The notes: generated from the letters alone by a model not told the origin. A DNA stretch of 44,276 bases from an uncultured Alphaproteobacteria bacterium (GCA_902826935.1 CADEGR010000021.1:1-44276); one strand, 5' to 3'. Shown: positions 35,433 through 44,211, counted from the stretch's first letter. Program-made: numbers and translations.

Positions 35433-36926
35433 TCAGCGCGTCGCCAGCTCCATCACCGACACGTCGTTCGCCTCGCCCCGCCCGAGGATGCCGGTCTGGC
35501 GGCCATGCGACATGACCAGAATGCGGTTGGACACGCCCAGCACCTCCTCGAGATCCGAGCTGACGACGATCACGCTCACCCCCCGTTCGGCCAGCGCCAC
35601 GATGATGTCGTAGATCGCGGCGCGCGCGCCGACATCGATCCCGCGGGTCGGCTCGTCGAGCACCACCACCTGCGGGTCGCGGGTCAGCCATTTCGCGATC
35701 ACGACCTTTTGCTGGTTGCCGCCGGACATCTCGTCGGCGTTCTGATGCCAGCTGCCCTTGACCCCGAAGCGGCGGATGCTTGCCGACGCGAGCTCGATCA
35801 GCCGGCGCTTGCTGACCACGCCGTTCGCGGAGATCGCGGCCAGATTGGCGTAGCCGATGTTCTCGGCGATGCTGTGGCCGAGCACCAGCCCTTGCAGCTT
35901 GCGGTCCTCGGGCACCAGCACGATGCCGCGGCGGATGGCGTCCGCCGGCCGGCGCGGCGTGATGTCCGTGCCATGCAGGCGCACCGTGCCGGCCGCGATC
36001 GGATCGGCGCCGGTGATCGCCCGGACCAGCTCGGTGCGGCCGGCGCCGACCAGCCCGGCGATCCCGAAGATCTCGCCGCGCCTGACCTGGAAGCTGACGT
36101 TGGCGAAGCTCCGATCGGGCGCAGCCAGGCCAGCCACCTCGAGCACGATCTCGTCCTCGGGCACCGGGATGGACGGGAACATCCGACCGAGGCTGCGGCC
36201 GACCATGCTTTCGACGATGGTCCGCACCGGCACGTCGCCGCTGTCGAAGTCGGCGACCTTCGCGCCGTCCCGCAGCACGACGATCCGATCCGCCACCTGG
36301 CGGATCTCCTCCAGCCGATGCGAGATGTAGATGATGCCGACGCCGTCGGCCTTCAGCTTCTCGATCTGCTTGAACAGCAGCTCGGTCTCGGCGCCGCCGA
36401 GCGCCGCGGTCGGCTCGTCCAGGATCAGGAGCCGGGCGTTCAGCGCCAGCGCCTTGGCGATCTCGATCAGCTGCTGGGCCGCGGTCGAAAGTCCTTCGAC
36501 ATTGCGGCTGGCGGGCAGGTCCAGCCCCAGGCGGGCCAGCTGCTCCTGGGCGTGCGCCGCCATCGCCGCGCGGTCGATCAGGCCGTTGCGCTTCGGCCAC
36601 CGCCCGACGAAGACGTTCTCGGCGATCGACAGATGCGGCAGCAGCCGCAGCTCCTGGTGGATCAGCCCGATCCCGGCATCGATCGCCTGGCGCGGCGAAG
36701 CCGGCTCATAGGGCCGGCCGAGCCATGCCATCCGGCCCGCCGTGGCTTGGATCGCGCCGGCGATGATGCCGGAAAGGGTCGACTTGCCGGCACCATTCTC
36801 GCCCAGCAGCGCCACGACCTCGCCGGCATGCACTGCCATATCCACGCCATGCAGCACCTCGAGCTGACCATAGCTCTTGCGGATGCCGTGCAGGGCCAGG
36901 ATGGGGGCAGGATCCGTCGAGGTCAT
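35433..36926 (-). CDS. Sugar ABC transporter ATPase, importer 2 (RbsA/MglA-like)
   Basis: A 497-residue double-NBD ATPase. NBD1 shows GENGAGKSTLSG, LSTAAQQLIEIAKALAL and LLILDEPTAAL; NBD2 shows degenerate GLVGAGRTELVRAI, MSGGNQQKVVIAKWLTRD and VVVLDEPTRGIDVG. The start is the ATG at 36926, 20 bases after the binding-protein gene. It energises importer 2. The same architecture as importer 1, but the two ATPases differ clearly in sequence, so they are not a recent duplication. Confidence 0.95.
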   Translation of the reverse strand: MTSTDPAPILALHGIRKSYGQLEVLHGVDMAVHAGEVVALLGENGAGKSTLSGIIAGAIQATAGRMAWLGRPYEPASPRQAIDAGIGLIHQELRLLPHLSIAENVFVGRWPKRNGLIDRAAMAAHAQEQLARLGLDLPASRNVEGLSTAAQQLIEIAKALALNARLLILDEPTAALGGAETELLFKQIEKLKADGVGIIYISHRLEEIRQVADRIVVLRDGAKVADFDSGDVPVRTIVESMVGRSLGRMFPSIPVPEDEIVLEVAGLAAPDRSFANVSFQVRRGEIFGIAGLVGAGRTELVRAITGADPIAAGTVRLHGTDITPRRPADAIRRGIVLVPEDRKLQGLVLGHSIAENIGYANLAAISANGVVSKRRLIELASASIRRFGVKGSWHQNADEMSGGNQQKVVIAKWLTRDPQVVVLDEPTRGIDVGARAAIYDIIVALAERGVSVIVVSSDLEEVLGVSNRILVMSHGRQTGILGRGEANDVSVMELATR

Positions 36927-36946
36927 GGCGCTACCGTGGTCGGCGA

Positions 36947-37885
36947 TCAGGGATGCTGGTCGATGAACTGCTTCACATTGTCGGCCGTGGTCAGCGTCGC
37001 CTCGAGCAGCTGCTCCTTCGGCACCGTCTCGCCCTTGACCAGGGCAATCGCGCTGTCGACCGCGAGCCGGCCCATATACTGGGTCTGCTGGGTCGCCGTG
37101 ACGTCGAACACGCCTTCGCTCAAGGCGGTCAGCGCCGCGGTGTCGCCGTCGAAGCCCGCGACCCAGATCCGCTGCGGCAGGTTGGCGACCTTGACCGCCT
37201 GGGCGGCGCCAAGCGCCAGCGCGTCGGCCTGACCCCAGACGATCTTCACCTCGGGATGGGCCTGCAGCATGTTCTGGGTCAGCTGGAAGCCTTCGTCCTG
37301 CGACCAGATCTGGCTCCACTGCTCGGCCACGACCTTGATGCCGGGCGTTTCGTCCATCGCCTGCTTGCAGCCCTTGCTGCGGTCGACCTCGGGCGTGGTG
37401 CCCTTCTGGCCATGCACGATCACCATCTCGCCCTCGCCGCCGGCCTGCGCGAAGATGTGCTTGCAGACATTGTAGGCGGAGGTGACGCTGTCCGAGGCGA
37501 TGAAGGTGTCGCCTGGCTCGCCGTCGGCGTTGCGGTCGACATTGATCACCGGAATGCCCTGATCCCGGGCCAGGCGCGTCGGCACCGTGGCCGCCGCGGC
37601 CCCGGCGGGGATGTAGATCAGCGCGTCGATCTCCTGGGTCAGGAGATCCTGCACCTGGCTGACCTGCGTGGCGCCATCGCCCTTGGCATCGACCGTGATG
37701 ACCTCGATGCCTTTCTCCTTGGCGTAGGTCTCGACCGATTGCTTGATCTGATTGAAGAAGTTGGCCTGCAGATTGGCGACCGCGAGGCCGATCTTGTCCG
37801 GCTCCTCGGCGAGCGCCGGATTGAGCGCCATGAGCGCCACCGTGGCGGTCGCCGCCATGCCCAGAAGTCTTGCCCTGACAGTCAT
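36947..37885 (-). CDS. Periplasmic sugar-binding protein, importer 2
   Basis: A 312-residue Peripla_BP_4-type binding protein with signal peptide (MTVRARLLGMAATATVALM, cut after NPALA before EEPDK). Core blocks: IGLAVANLQANFFNQIKQSV, VITVDAKGDGATQVSQVQDL, DALIYIPAGAAA, PVINVDRNADGEPGDTFIAS and WVAGFDGDTAALTAL, the NVDRxA pattern seen in ribose/allose/xylose-binding proteins. It is the second gene of the leftward operon, after its permease gene. Confidence 0.93.
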   Translation of the reverse strand: MTVRARLLGMAATATVALMALNPALAEEPDKIGLAVANLQANFFNQIKQSVETYAKEKGIEVITVDAKGDGATQVSQVQDLLTQEIDALIYIPAGAAAATVPTRLARDQGIPVINVDRNADGEPGDTFIASDSVTSAYNVCKHIFAQAGGEGEMVIVHGQKGTTPEVDRSKGCKQAMDETPGIKVVAEQWSQIWSQDEGFQLTQNMLQAHPEVKIVWGQADALALGAAQAVKVANLPQRIWVAGFDGDTAALTALSEGVFDVTATQQTQYMGRLAVDSAIALVKGETVPKEQLLEATLTTADNVKQFIDQHP

Positions 37886-37961
37886 GGTCTTGAGCTTCCC
37901 TGTTGGAGTTGTCGAAAGCGGTCCCGGCCGCCAGGCCGGCTCGGCTTGGCGAGGGGCGGTC

Positions 37962-38936
37962 TCATCGTTTGCGAAAAGCCTCGGCAGCGACGGCCAGCGC
38001 GATCACCACGCCGATCACCACCTGCTGGGTGAAGGGCGAGACGCCAAGGAGGTTCAGGCCGTTGCGGAGCACGCCGATGATCAAGACGCCGATCGCGGTG
38101 CCGGCGATGCCACCGGCGCCGCCCGACAGGCTGGTGCCGCCGATGACGACGGCGGCGATGGTATCGAGCTCGTAGGTGAAGCCGGAGCTGGGCTGGGCCG
38201 AGTCCAGGCGCGCGGCCAGGACCACCCCGGCCAGACCGGCGAGCACGCCCGAGACGACATAGACCCCGATCGTGGTCAGCGCGACGTTGATGCCGGCCAG
38301 CCGTGCGACCTCGGCATTGCCGCCGATCGCATAGAGGCTGCGTCCCGCGGTGCTGTAGCGCAGGAACAGCCAGCCGGCGACGAACACCAGCAGCATCAGG
38401 CCGACGGTCACCGTGAGAAAGCCGCCATAGCGGATGATCGCCATGAGATTGAACCATGGCGGAAAGCCGACGATCTGCTGGCCGTCGGTGATCATGTTGG
38501 CAAGGCCGCGGGCGACCGACATCATGGCCAGCGTGGCGATGAAGGCGGGCACGCCGAAGCCGGTGATCAGGAGCCCGGAGGCGAGGCCGGTCACGGCGGC
38601 GATCAGCAGGGCGCAGAGGATCGCCAGCGGCAATGGCAGGCCCAGCTCATTGGCCAGATAGGCCATCACCATCATGGCCAGCGCCAGGGTCGAGCCGACC
38701 GCGAGATCGATGCCGCCGATCAGGATGACGAAGGTCATGCCGACCGCCATGATCCCCAGGACGGTGATCTGGTCGAGCACGTTCAGGCAATTGCGCAGCG
38801 TCAGGAACGAATCGGTGGCCAGGCTCAGGAAGACGCATAGGAGCACGAGACCGAGCAGGGGGCCGGTCACGCCGCGCAGCGAGGCCAGGGCCGCGAAGCT
38901 TGGCGCCGCTGGACCCGTTGCGATCGATTTGCCCAT
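37962..38936 (-). CDS. Sugar ABC transporter permease, importer 2 (RbsC-like)
   Basis: A 324-residue permease with the BPD_transp_2 signatures ITVLGIMAVGMTFVILIGGI, DLAVGSTLALAMMVMAYLA, YAIGGNAEVARLAGINVA and IGGTSLSGGAGGIAGTAIG. It is the first gene after the leftward promoter of the divergent control region, with GGGAG just before the ATG at 38936. Placing the permease first, before the binding protein, is unusual but not rare. Confidence 0.94.
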   Translation of the reverse strand: MGKSIATGPAAPSFAALASLRGVTGPLLGLVLLCVFLSLATDSFLTLRNCLNVLDQITVLGIMAVGMTFVILIGGIDLAVGSTLALAMMVMAYLANELGLPLPLAILCALLIAAVTGLASGLLITGFGVPAFIATLAMMSVARGLANMITDGQQIVGFPPWFNLMAIIRYGGFLTVTVGLMLLVFVAGWLFLRYSTAGRSLYAIGGNAEVARLAGINVALTTIGVYVVSGVLAGLAGVVLAARLDSAQPSSGFTYELDTIAAVVIGGTSLSGGAGGIAGTAIGVLIIGVLRNGLNLLGVSPFTQQVVIGVVIALAVAAEAFRKR

Positions 38937-38949
38937 ATCCGCTCCCTGC

Positions 38950-38963
38950 CGAATATTTATTCA
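38950..38963 (-). promoter_or_regulatory. Operator for the leftward operon (TGAATAAATATTCG)
   Basis: Read on the minus strand it is TGAATAAATATTCG, with a GAAT-N4-ATTC inverted repeat (38951-38962) placed about 10 bases after the predicted transcription start. It matches the rightward operator at 39101-39114 in 12 of 14 bases. Probable site for the SorC-family regulator encoded at 42424. Confidence 0.65.
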
Positions 38964-38977
38964 CGATCGATCAAACA

Positions 38978-39007
38978 TTTATAGTGCCCGTCGCCGAGGG
39001 ATGTCAA
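38978..39007 (-). promoter_or_regulatory. Leftward promoter of importer 2 operon (TTGACA-18-TATAAA)
   Basis: On the minus strand a consensus TTGACA (39002-39007) and TATAAA (38978-38983) are 18 bases apart, predicting a start near 38971 and a short leader before the ATG at 38936. This is one of the strongest promoters visible in the window. Confidence 0.75.
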
Positions 39008-39064
39008 CCGGGTACATTTCCCACTCGTCGCGGCTGATAGCGCCGATCTGAACCAACAGCCCGC

Positions 39065-39094
39065 TTGACATTGGCGGCAGTCGGCAACAATAAT
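39065..39094 (+). promoter_or_regulatory. Rightward promoter of transketolase operon (TTGACA-18-AATAAT)
   Basis: A consensus TTGACA (39065-39070) and AATAAT (39089-39094), 18 bases apart, predict transcription from about 39101, where the operator begins. It drives the transketolase, kinase, regulator and SDR genes. Confidence 0.7.
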
Positions 39095-39100
39095 TATATC

Positions 39101-39114
39101 TGAATAAAAATTCA
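39101..39114 (+). promoter_or_regulatory. Operator for the rightward operon (TGAATAAAAATTCA)
   Basis: A TGAAT-N4-ATTCA inverted repeat at the predicted transcription start of the rightward promoter. In the direction of its own gene it reads nearly the same as the leftward operator, so the two halves of the control region are mirrored. Confidence 0.65.
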
Positions 39115-39127
39115 GCACAGGCGATGC

Positions 39128-39949
39128 ATGGAAGCGCACCAGCTGAGAGCGATCGCGAACCGGATCAGGCGGCGGGATCTGCAAGCCGTCTTCGAGGCGG
39201 GCGCCGGTCATATCGGCGGCGAGATGTCGGTGATCGACCTGCTGACGGTGCTCTATTTCCACGTCTTGAACGTCGATCCTAACGCGCCCCGGGATCCCCA
39301 GCGCGACCGCTTCGTCCTGAGCAAGGGGCACACCGCCTGCGCGCTCTACGTGACCCTGGCCGAAGCCGGCTTTCTGCCCAAGGCCGAGATCAGCACCTTC
39401 CTGCAGCCGCATTCGCGCCTGAACGGCCATCCCAACTGCACCAAGGTGCCAGGCGTCGAGACCAATACCGGGCCGCTCGGCCATGGCCTGCCGGTCGCGG
39501 TCGGCATGGCCAAGGCGGCGCAGCTGGACGGTGCTGCCTGGCGCACCTTCGTCCTGACCGGCGATGGCGAGATGCAGGAGGGCAGCAACTGGGAAGCCGC
39601 GATGGCGGCAGCGCAGTTCGGCCTCGACAACCTGACCCTGATCATCGACCACAACCGCTTCCAGCAAGGCGCGAGCGTCGCCGGCACCAACAATCTGGCG
39701 CCCATCCCGCCCAGGTTCGAGGCGTTCGGCTGGGCCGTGGCGGAGATCGACGGCCACGACATCGAGGCGATCATCGAGGCCCTAGCCCCCGCCGCCCGCG
39801 TGCCCGGCAAGCCGAAATGCATCGTCGCCCACACCAACAAGGGCCAGGGCATCTCGTTCATGCGCGATCGCGTCGAATGGCACCACAAGGTGCCCAATCG
39901 CGAGCAATATGAGCGGGCCCGCCAGGAGCTCGAGGAAGCCATGCCATGA
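39128..39949 (+). CDS. Transketolase, N-terminal subunit, locus 2 (AptA/AptB-like arrangement)
   Basis: A 273-residue thiamine diphosphate-binding transketolase subunit with GAGHIGGEMSVIDLLTVLY, LSKGHTACALYVTL, TGPLGHGLPVAVGMAKAA and the cofactor motif TGDGEMQEGSNWEAAMAA followed by IIDHNRFQQG. It is first in the rightward operon and overlaps its C-terminal partner by 4 bases. Split transketolases beside FGGY kinases are known from D-apiose catabolism (apulose-4-phosphate transketolase); whether this enzyme uses that substrate is inference. Confidence 0.92.
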   Translation: MEAHQLRAIANRIRRRDLQAVFEAGAGHIGGEMSVIDLLTVLYFHVLNVDPNAPRDPQRDRFVLSKGHTACALYVTLAEAGFLPKAEISTFLQPHSRLNGHPNCTKVPGVETNTGPLGHGLPVAVGMAKAAQLDGAAWRTFVLTGDGEMQEGSNWEAAMAAAQFGLDNLTLIIDHNRFQQGASVAGTNNLAPIPPRFEAFGWAVAEIDGHDIEAIIEALAPAARVPGKPKCIVAHTNKGQGISFMRDRVEWHHKVPNREQYERARQELEEAMP

Positions 39950-40896
39950 CCGCGCCGCGCCAGCTCCACGACTGCCGGGACGCGTTCACCGCGGTGCTGG
40001 AGGCGCTCGCTGCGGCCAACCCGGACGTGGTCGCCGTTTGCAACGATTCCGTCGGCTCGAGCAAGCTCGGCGGCTTTCGCGACCAATGGCCGGAGCGGCT
40101 GATCAATGTCGGCATCGCCGAGCAGAACCTGGTGGGGGTCGGCGCCGGCCTGGCCAATGGCGGCAAGCTGCCCTTCGTCTGCGGCGCGTCCTGCTTCCTG
40201 ACCGGGCGCGCGCTCGAGCAGATCAAGGCGGACATCGCCTATTCGAACGCCAACGTGAAGCTCTGCGGCATGAGCTCCGGCATGGCCTACGGCGAGCTTG
40301 GGCCGACCCACCACTCGATCGAGGACTTCGCCTGGCTGCGCGCCTTGCCGAACCTTCCGGTGATCGCGCCCTGCGACCGGATCGAGACCGCCGCGGCGAC
40401 CCGCTTTGCCGCCAGCTACGACGGGCCGCTGTTCTTGCGCCTGAGCCGGGTCGGCGTGCCCGATCTCCTGCCCGCGGACCACGAATTTGCTCTGGGCAAG
40501 GCCAATCTGCTGCGCGTCGGCGATGATCTCACCATCATCGCGAACGGCGTGCTCAGCCACCGCGCGCTTGCCGCCGCTGATCTGCTGGCGGCCCAGGGCC
40601 TCGAGGCTCGCGTGCTCAACATGGCGACGGTGCGGCCGCTCGACGACGAGGCGATCATCCGCGCCGCGGCCGAGACCGGCGCGCTGCTGACCTGCGAGGA
40701 GCACACCGTCTTTGGCGGGCTCGGCAGCGCGGTCGCTGAGGTGGTCGTGCGCCACCGGCCCGTGCCGATGGAGATCCTGGGCGTGCCCGGCATCTTCGCG
40801 CCGACCGGCTCGGCCAATTTCCTCCTGGACGAGTTCGGCCTGTCGCCCGCGGGCATCGCGCAGAGCGCCGGCCGCCTGGTCGCACGGAAGGGCTGA
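39946..40896 (+). CDS. Transketolase, C-terminal subunit, locus 2
   Basis: A 316-residue partner with the pyrimidine-binding domain (INVGIAEQNLVGVGAGLANG, carrying the activating Glu), GPTHHSIEDFAWLRALPNLP, and the transketolase C-terminal domain (MATVRPLDDEAII, TCEEHTVFGGLGSAVAE). The ATG overlaps the TGA of the N-subunit gene. It is shorter at the N-terminus than the locus 1 C-subunit and differs from it in most positions, so the two enzymes probably serve different donors. Confidence 0.92.
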   Translation: MTAPRQLHDCRDAFTAVLEALAAANPDVVAVCNDSVGSSKLGGFRDQWPERLINVGIAEQNLVGVGAGLANGGKLPFVCGASCFLTGRALEQIKADIAYSNANVKLCGMSSGMAYGELGPTHHSIEDFAWLRALPNLPVIAPCDRIETAAATRFAASYDGPLFLRLSRVGVPDLLPADHEFALGKANLLRVGDDLTIIANGVLSHRALAAADLLAAQGLEARVLNMATVRPLDDEAIIRAAAETGALLTCEEHTVFGGLGSAVAEVVVRHRPVPMEILGVPGIFAPTGSANFLLDEFGLSPAGIAQSAGRLVARKG

Positions 40897-40900
40897 CGCC

Positions 40901-42376
40901 ATGGCCGAGCGCGTCGTCCTCGCGATCGATCAGGGCACGACCAACAGCAAGGCCATCCTCGTCGCCCTGGACGGCCGCGTGCTGGCCAGAGGCTCGGCGC
41001 CGGTGCCGATCGAGCATCCGCGCTCGGGCTGGGTGCAGCAGGATGGCGCCAAGATCTGGCAGAGCGTCGAAGCGGCCATCGCGGCGTGCCTGGCCGCCGC
41101 CCCGGCCGCGCCCGAGATCGCTGCGATCGGGATCTCCAACCAGCGCGAATCGGTGCTCGCCTGGCACCGCCGGACCGGCCAGCCGGCGGGCCCGGTCGTC
41201 ACCTGGCAGTGCCGGCGCACGGCCGACGCCTGCGAGCGCCTGCGCCAGGCGGGCCATGAGGCCGAAATCCTGGCGCTGACCGGACTGCCGCTCGACCCGA
41301 TGTTTCCGGCGACCAAGCTGCGCTGGCTGCTCGATCACCTGCCGCCCGGGCAGGCACCGGATGATCTATGCCTCGGCACGATCGACGCCTGGCTGATCTG
41401 GAACCTGACCGGCGGCGCCGTGCATGCCTGCGACCGCTCCAACGCCGCGCGCACCCAGCTGTTCGACCTCGCGGGCGGCCAATGGCACGAGCGCCTGGGC
41501 GCGCTGTTCGGCGTCGCCCCGACGCTGTTGCCGGCGGTCTGCGACTCGGCCCACGTCTTCGGCCACAGCGCTGGCGTGGCCGGGCTGCCCGACGGCATCC
41601 CGATCGGCGGCGCCATCGGCGATTCCCATGGCGCGCTGTTCGGCCACGGCGCGCACCACACCGGCGACGGCAAGGCCACCTTCGGCACCGGCTCCTCGAT
41701 CATGACCACGATCGCCGGCTTCGAGGTGCCGCCCAAGGGCCTGACCACCACCATCGCCTGGTCGCTGGGCGGCGCCTCCACCTTCGCCTTCGAGGGCAAC
41801 ATCCTGGTCAGCGCCTCGGCGCTGCCCTGGACCGCCGAGCTGCTGGGGCTTCCGGATGTCCAGGCCCTGCTCGATCTCGCCGCCACCGTCGAGGGCAGCG
41901 AGGGCGTCTCCCTGGTGCCCGCCTTCGTCGGCCTGGGCGCGCCGCATTGGAACACCGAGGCACGCGGCCTGATCGCTGGCCTGAGCTTCGCCTCGACGCC
42001 CGCGCATCTCGCCCGCGCCGCGGCCGAGAGCCTGGCCCTGCAGGTCCATGACGTGTTCGAGATCATCCAGACCGTCCAGGGCGCCAGAATCGGGCGCCTG
42101 TTCGTCGATGGCGGTCCGAGCAGCAACCGCTTCCTCATGGGCCTGGTCGCGGGCTACCTGAACCAGCCGGTCATCATGTGCGCGACCACGGAGGCGTCAG
42201 CGCTCGGGGCTGCCTATCTGGCCGGCCTGGCCACCGGCGTCTGGGACTGCCTGGCGACGCTGGCCGGCTTGGCGGGCGAGCGAACGTCCCTGGAGGTTGC
42301 CATGGCGCCGGAGGCGCGCCGCAAGGCACTTGCTGACTGGCGGAGCGCCATCGCTCGCGCGACGCTCAAGATCTAG
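40901..42376 (+). CDS. FGGY-family carbohydrate kinase (glycerol kinase-like)
   Basis: A 491-residue ASKHA-fold kinase. The phosphate-1 motif is AIDQGTTNSKAILVALDG, then ISNQRESVLAWHRRTGQPAG, TWQCRRTADACERL, LPLDPMFPATKLRWLL, IGDSHGALFGHG, TFGTGSSIM (adenosine/phosphate-2 region) and LFVDGGPSSNRFLMG. It is closest in style to glycerol kinases, but the substrate-determining region departs from them, so a ketose or polyol such as an apulose- or erythrulose-like C4-C5 sugar is likely. The ATG at 40901 follows the transketolase stop by 4 bases. It would supply the phosphorylated ketose to that enzyme. Confidence 0.92.
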   Translation: MAERVVLAIDQGTTNSKAILVALDGRVLARGSAPVPIEHPRSGWVQQDGAKIWQSVEAAIAACLAAAPAAPEIAAIGISNQRESVLAWHRRTGQPAGPVVTWQCRRTADACERLRQAGHEAEILALTGLPLDPMFPATKLRWLLDHLPPGQAPDDLCLGTIDAWLIWNLTGGAVHACDRSNAARTQLFDLAGGQWHERLGALFGVAPTLLPAVCDSAHVFGHSAGVAGLPDGIPIGGAIGDSHGALFGHGAHHTGDGKATFGTGSSIMTTIAGFEVPPKGLTTTIAWSLGGASTFAFEGNILVSASALPWTAELLGLPDVQALLDLAATVEGSEGVSLVPAFVGLGAPHWNTEARGLIAGLSFASTPAHLARAAAESLALQVHDVFEIIQTVQGARIGRLFVDGGPSSNRFLMGLVAGYLNQPVIMCATTEASALGAAYLAGLATGVWDCLATLAGLAGERTSLEVAMAPEARRKALADWRSAIARATLKI

Positions 42377-42423
42377 CTATTCGTTCCGTTCGGGAGCATT
42401 CACCCATCACGGGAGCGAAGCCT

Positions 42424-43410
42424 TTGGCGCGGATACACGAGCTTCGGCTGATTGCGCGCGTGGCGCAGATGTATCACGTCGAGAACTTGCGCCAGGCGGA
42501 GATCGCCAAGCATCTGCGGCTGTCGCAGGCGACCGTGTCGCAGATCCTCAAGCGCGCCCAGGACGAAGGCATCGTGCGCACGACGGTCGTGGCGCCGTCC
42601 GGCACCTATGGCGATCTGGAAAGCGGCCTGCGCGAGCGCTTCAACCTGCCCGAGGCGATCGTGGTCGAATGCGCGGAGGATCGGGACGGCGCGATCATGG
42701 CCCGCATCGGCGAGGCCGCGGCCCACATCGTCGAGGTCACGCTGCAGCCGGACGAGGTGGTCGGCGTCTCCAGCTGGAGCGAAACCATCCTCAAGATGGT
42801 CGACAACATCCATCCCATGAAGGCGGGCAAGGCCAAGTACGTCGTCCAGACCCTGGGCGGCATGGGCAATCCAGCCGTGCAGACGCACGCCACCCAGCTG
42901 ACCACGCGCCTCGCCAAGCTGATCGGCGCCGAGCCGCAGCTCCTGGCGGCGCACGGCGTCGCGCAATCGCGGGAAGCCAAGCTGGTCATGCTCGGCGATC
43001 CTTACGTGCGCGAGACCATGGATCTGTTCAGCCGGATCACCTTGGCGATCGTCGGCATCGGCGCCATCGAGCCGTCGCAGATGCTGGCGCGCAGCGGCAA
43101 CGTGTTCTCCGCCGGCGAGCTGTCCGATCTGAAGGAAGCCGGCGCGGTCGGCGACATCAGCCTGCGCTTCTTCGACAAGGACGGCCACGCCGTGAAGACG
43201 CCCCTGGATGATCGCGTGATCGGCATGAGCATGGCGGAATTGGCCAAGGTCGAGCGGGTGATCGGCCTGGCCGGCGGCCGGTCCAAGGCGGAGGCCATCG
43301 CGGGCGCCTTGCGGACCGGGGTCTTGAGCGTGCTGATCACCGACAAGTTCACGGCGGCCCGGCTCTTGGACCGCGCGCATGAATTCGAGGAGGAGGCGGA
43401 AGTCGCATGA
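42424..43410 (+). CDS. SorC/DeoR-family sugar-phosphate-responsive transcriptional regulator
   Basis: A 328-residue regulator. The N-terminal helix-turn-helix (ENLRQAEIAKHLRLSQATVS, then QILKRAQDEGIV) precedes a sugar-phosphate-binding domain with VGVSSWSETILKMV, VVQTLGGMGN, VGIGAIEPSQML and VIGLAGGRSKAEAIAGAL, the hallmark of SorC proteins, which sense phosphorylated sugars as tetramers. The start is TTG at 42424 with GGGAG 9 bases upstream. It lies between the kinase gene and an SDR gene with which it overlaps by 4 bases, and it is the obvious candidate for binding the mirrored operators at 38950 and 39101. Confidence 0.93.
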   Translation: MARIHELRLIARVAQMYHVENLRQAEIAKHLRLSQATVSQILKRAQDEGIVRTTVVAPSGTYGDLESGLRERFNLPEAIVVECAEDRDGAIMARIGEAAAHIVEVTLQPDEVVGVSSWSETILKMVDNIHPMKAGKAKYVVQTLGGMGNPAVQTHATQLTTRLAKLIGAEPQLLAAHGVAQSREAKLVMLGDPYVRETMDLFSRITLAIVGIGAIEPSQMLARSGNVFSAGELSDLKEAGAVGDISLRFFDKDGHAVKTPLDDRVIGMSMAELAKVERVIGLAGGRSKAEAIAGALRTGVLSVLITDKFTAARLLDRAHEFEEEAEVA

Positions 43411-44189
43411 GACGGTTCGCAGGCAAGACCGTGGTGGTGACCGGCGGCAACAAGGGCATCGGCCACGCGATCGCAAAGCGCTTCGGCGAGGAGGGCGCCA
43501 ATCTGGTGATCGCCTCGGTCGAGGAGCAGGTCCACGCCGCAGCCGAGGAGCTGCGCGCCACCGGCGCCAAGGTGCTGCCCGTGCTGTGCGATGTCAGCGA
43601 CAGTGCCGCCGTGAAGCGGCTCTATGCTGCGGCCAGATCCGAGTTCGGCGCGATCGACGTCTCCGTCCAGAACGCGGGCATCATCACGATCGCCAAGATC
43701 GAGGACCTGACCGAGGCGGACTGGGACCAGACCCTGGCGGTCAACACCAAGGGCGTCTTCCTGTGCTGCCAGGAAGCGATCCGCCATATGCGCCAGTCCG
43801 GCACCGGCGGCCGGCTGATCAGCACCGCGTCCGGCCAGGCCCGCCAGGGCTTCATCTACACGCCGCATTATGCCGCCTCGAAATTCGGCGTGGTCGGCAT
43901 CACCCAGAGCCTCGCCAAGGAGGTGGCGACGGACGGCATCACCGTGAATGCGATCTGTCCCGGGATCATCGAGACCGACATGTGGGCCTACAACGATCGC
44001 GTCTGGGGCCAGATGCTGGGCCAGTACGGGCCGGGCGAGCTGATGGCCGAGTGGGTCCGCAACATTCCGATGCAGCGTCCGGGCAAGGGCACCGATGTCG
44101 CCGGCCTGGTGGCGTTCCTGGCCAGCGACGACGCTGCCTACATCACCGGGCAGACCATCAACGTCGATGGCGGCCTGATCATGTCCTGA
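43407..44189 (+). CDS. Polyol-type SDR oxidoreductase at the end of the rightward operon
   Basis: A 260-residue short-chain dehydrogenase with VVTGGNKGIGHAIAKRFGEE, NAGIITIAK, STASGQARQGFIYTPHYAAS (Ser and Tyr of the catalytic set, Lys follows), PGIIETDMWAYNDRVWG and a C-terminal YITGQTINVDGGLIMS. The WAYNDRVWGQMLGQYGPGEL insert is typical of polyol and diol dehydrogenases (sorbitol, meso-butanediol type). It is translationally coupled to the SorC gene. It should interconvert a polyol and its ketose before phosphorylation. Confidence 0.92.
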   Translation: MRRFAGKTVVVTGGNKGIGHAIAKRFGEEGANLVIASVEEQVHAAAEELRATGAKVLPVLCDVSDSAAVKRLYAAARSEFGAIDVSVQNAGIITIAKIEDLTEADWDQTLAVNTKGVFLCCQEAIRHMRQSGTGGRLISTASGQARQGFIYTPHYAASKFGVVGITQSLAKEVATDGITVNAICPGIIETDMWAYNDRVWGQMLGQYGPGELMAEWVRNIPMQRPGKGTDVAGLVAFLASDDAAYITGQTINVDGGLIMS

Positions 44190-44211
44190 GCGGCCGGGCG
44201 AGCCGGCCTGG

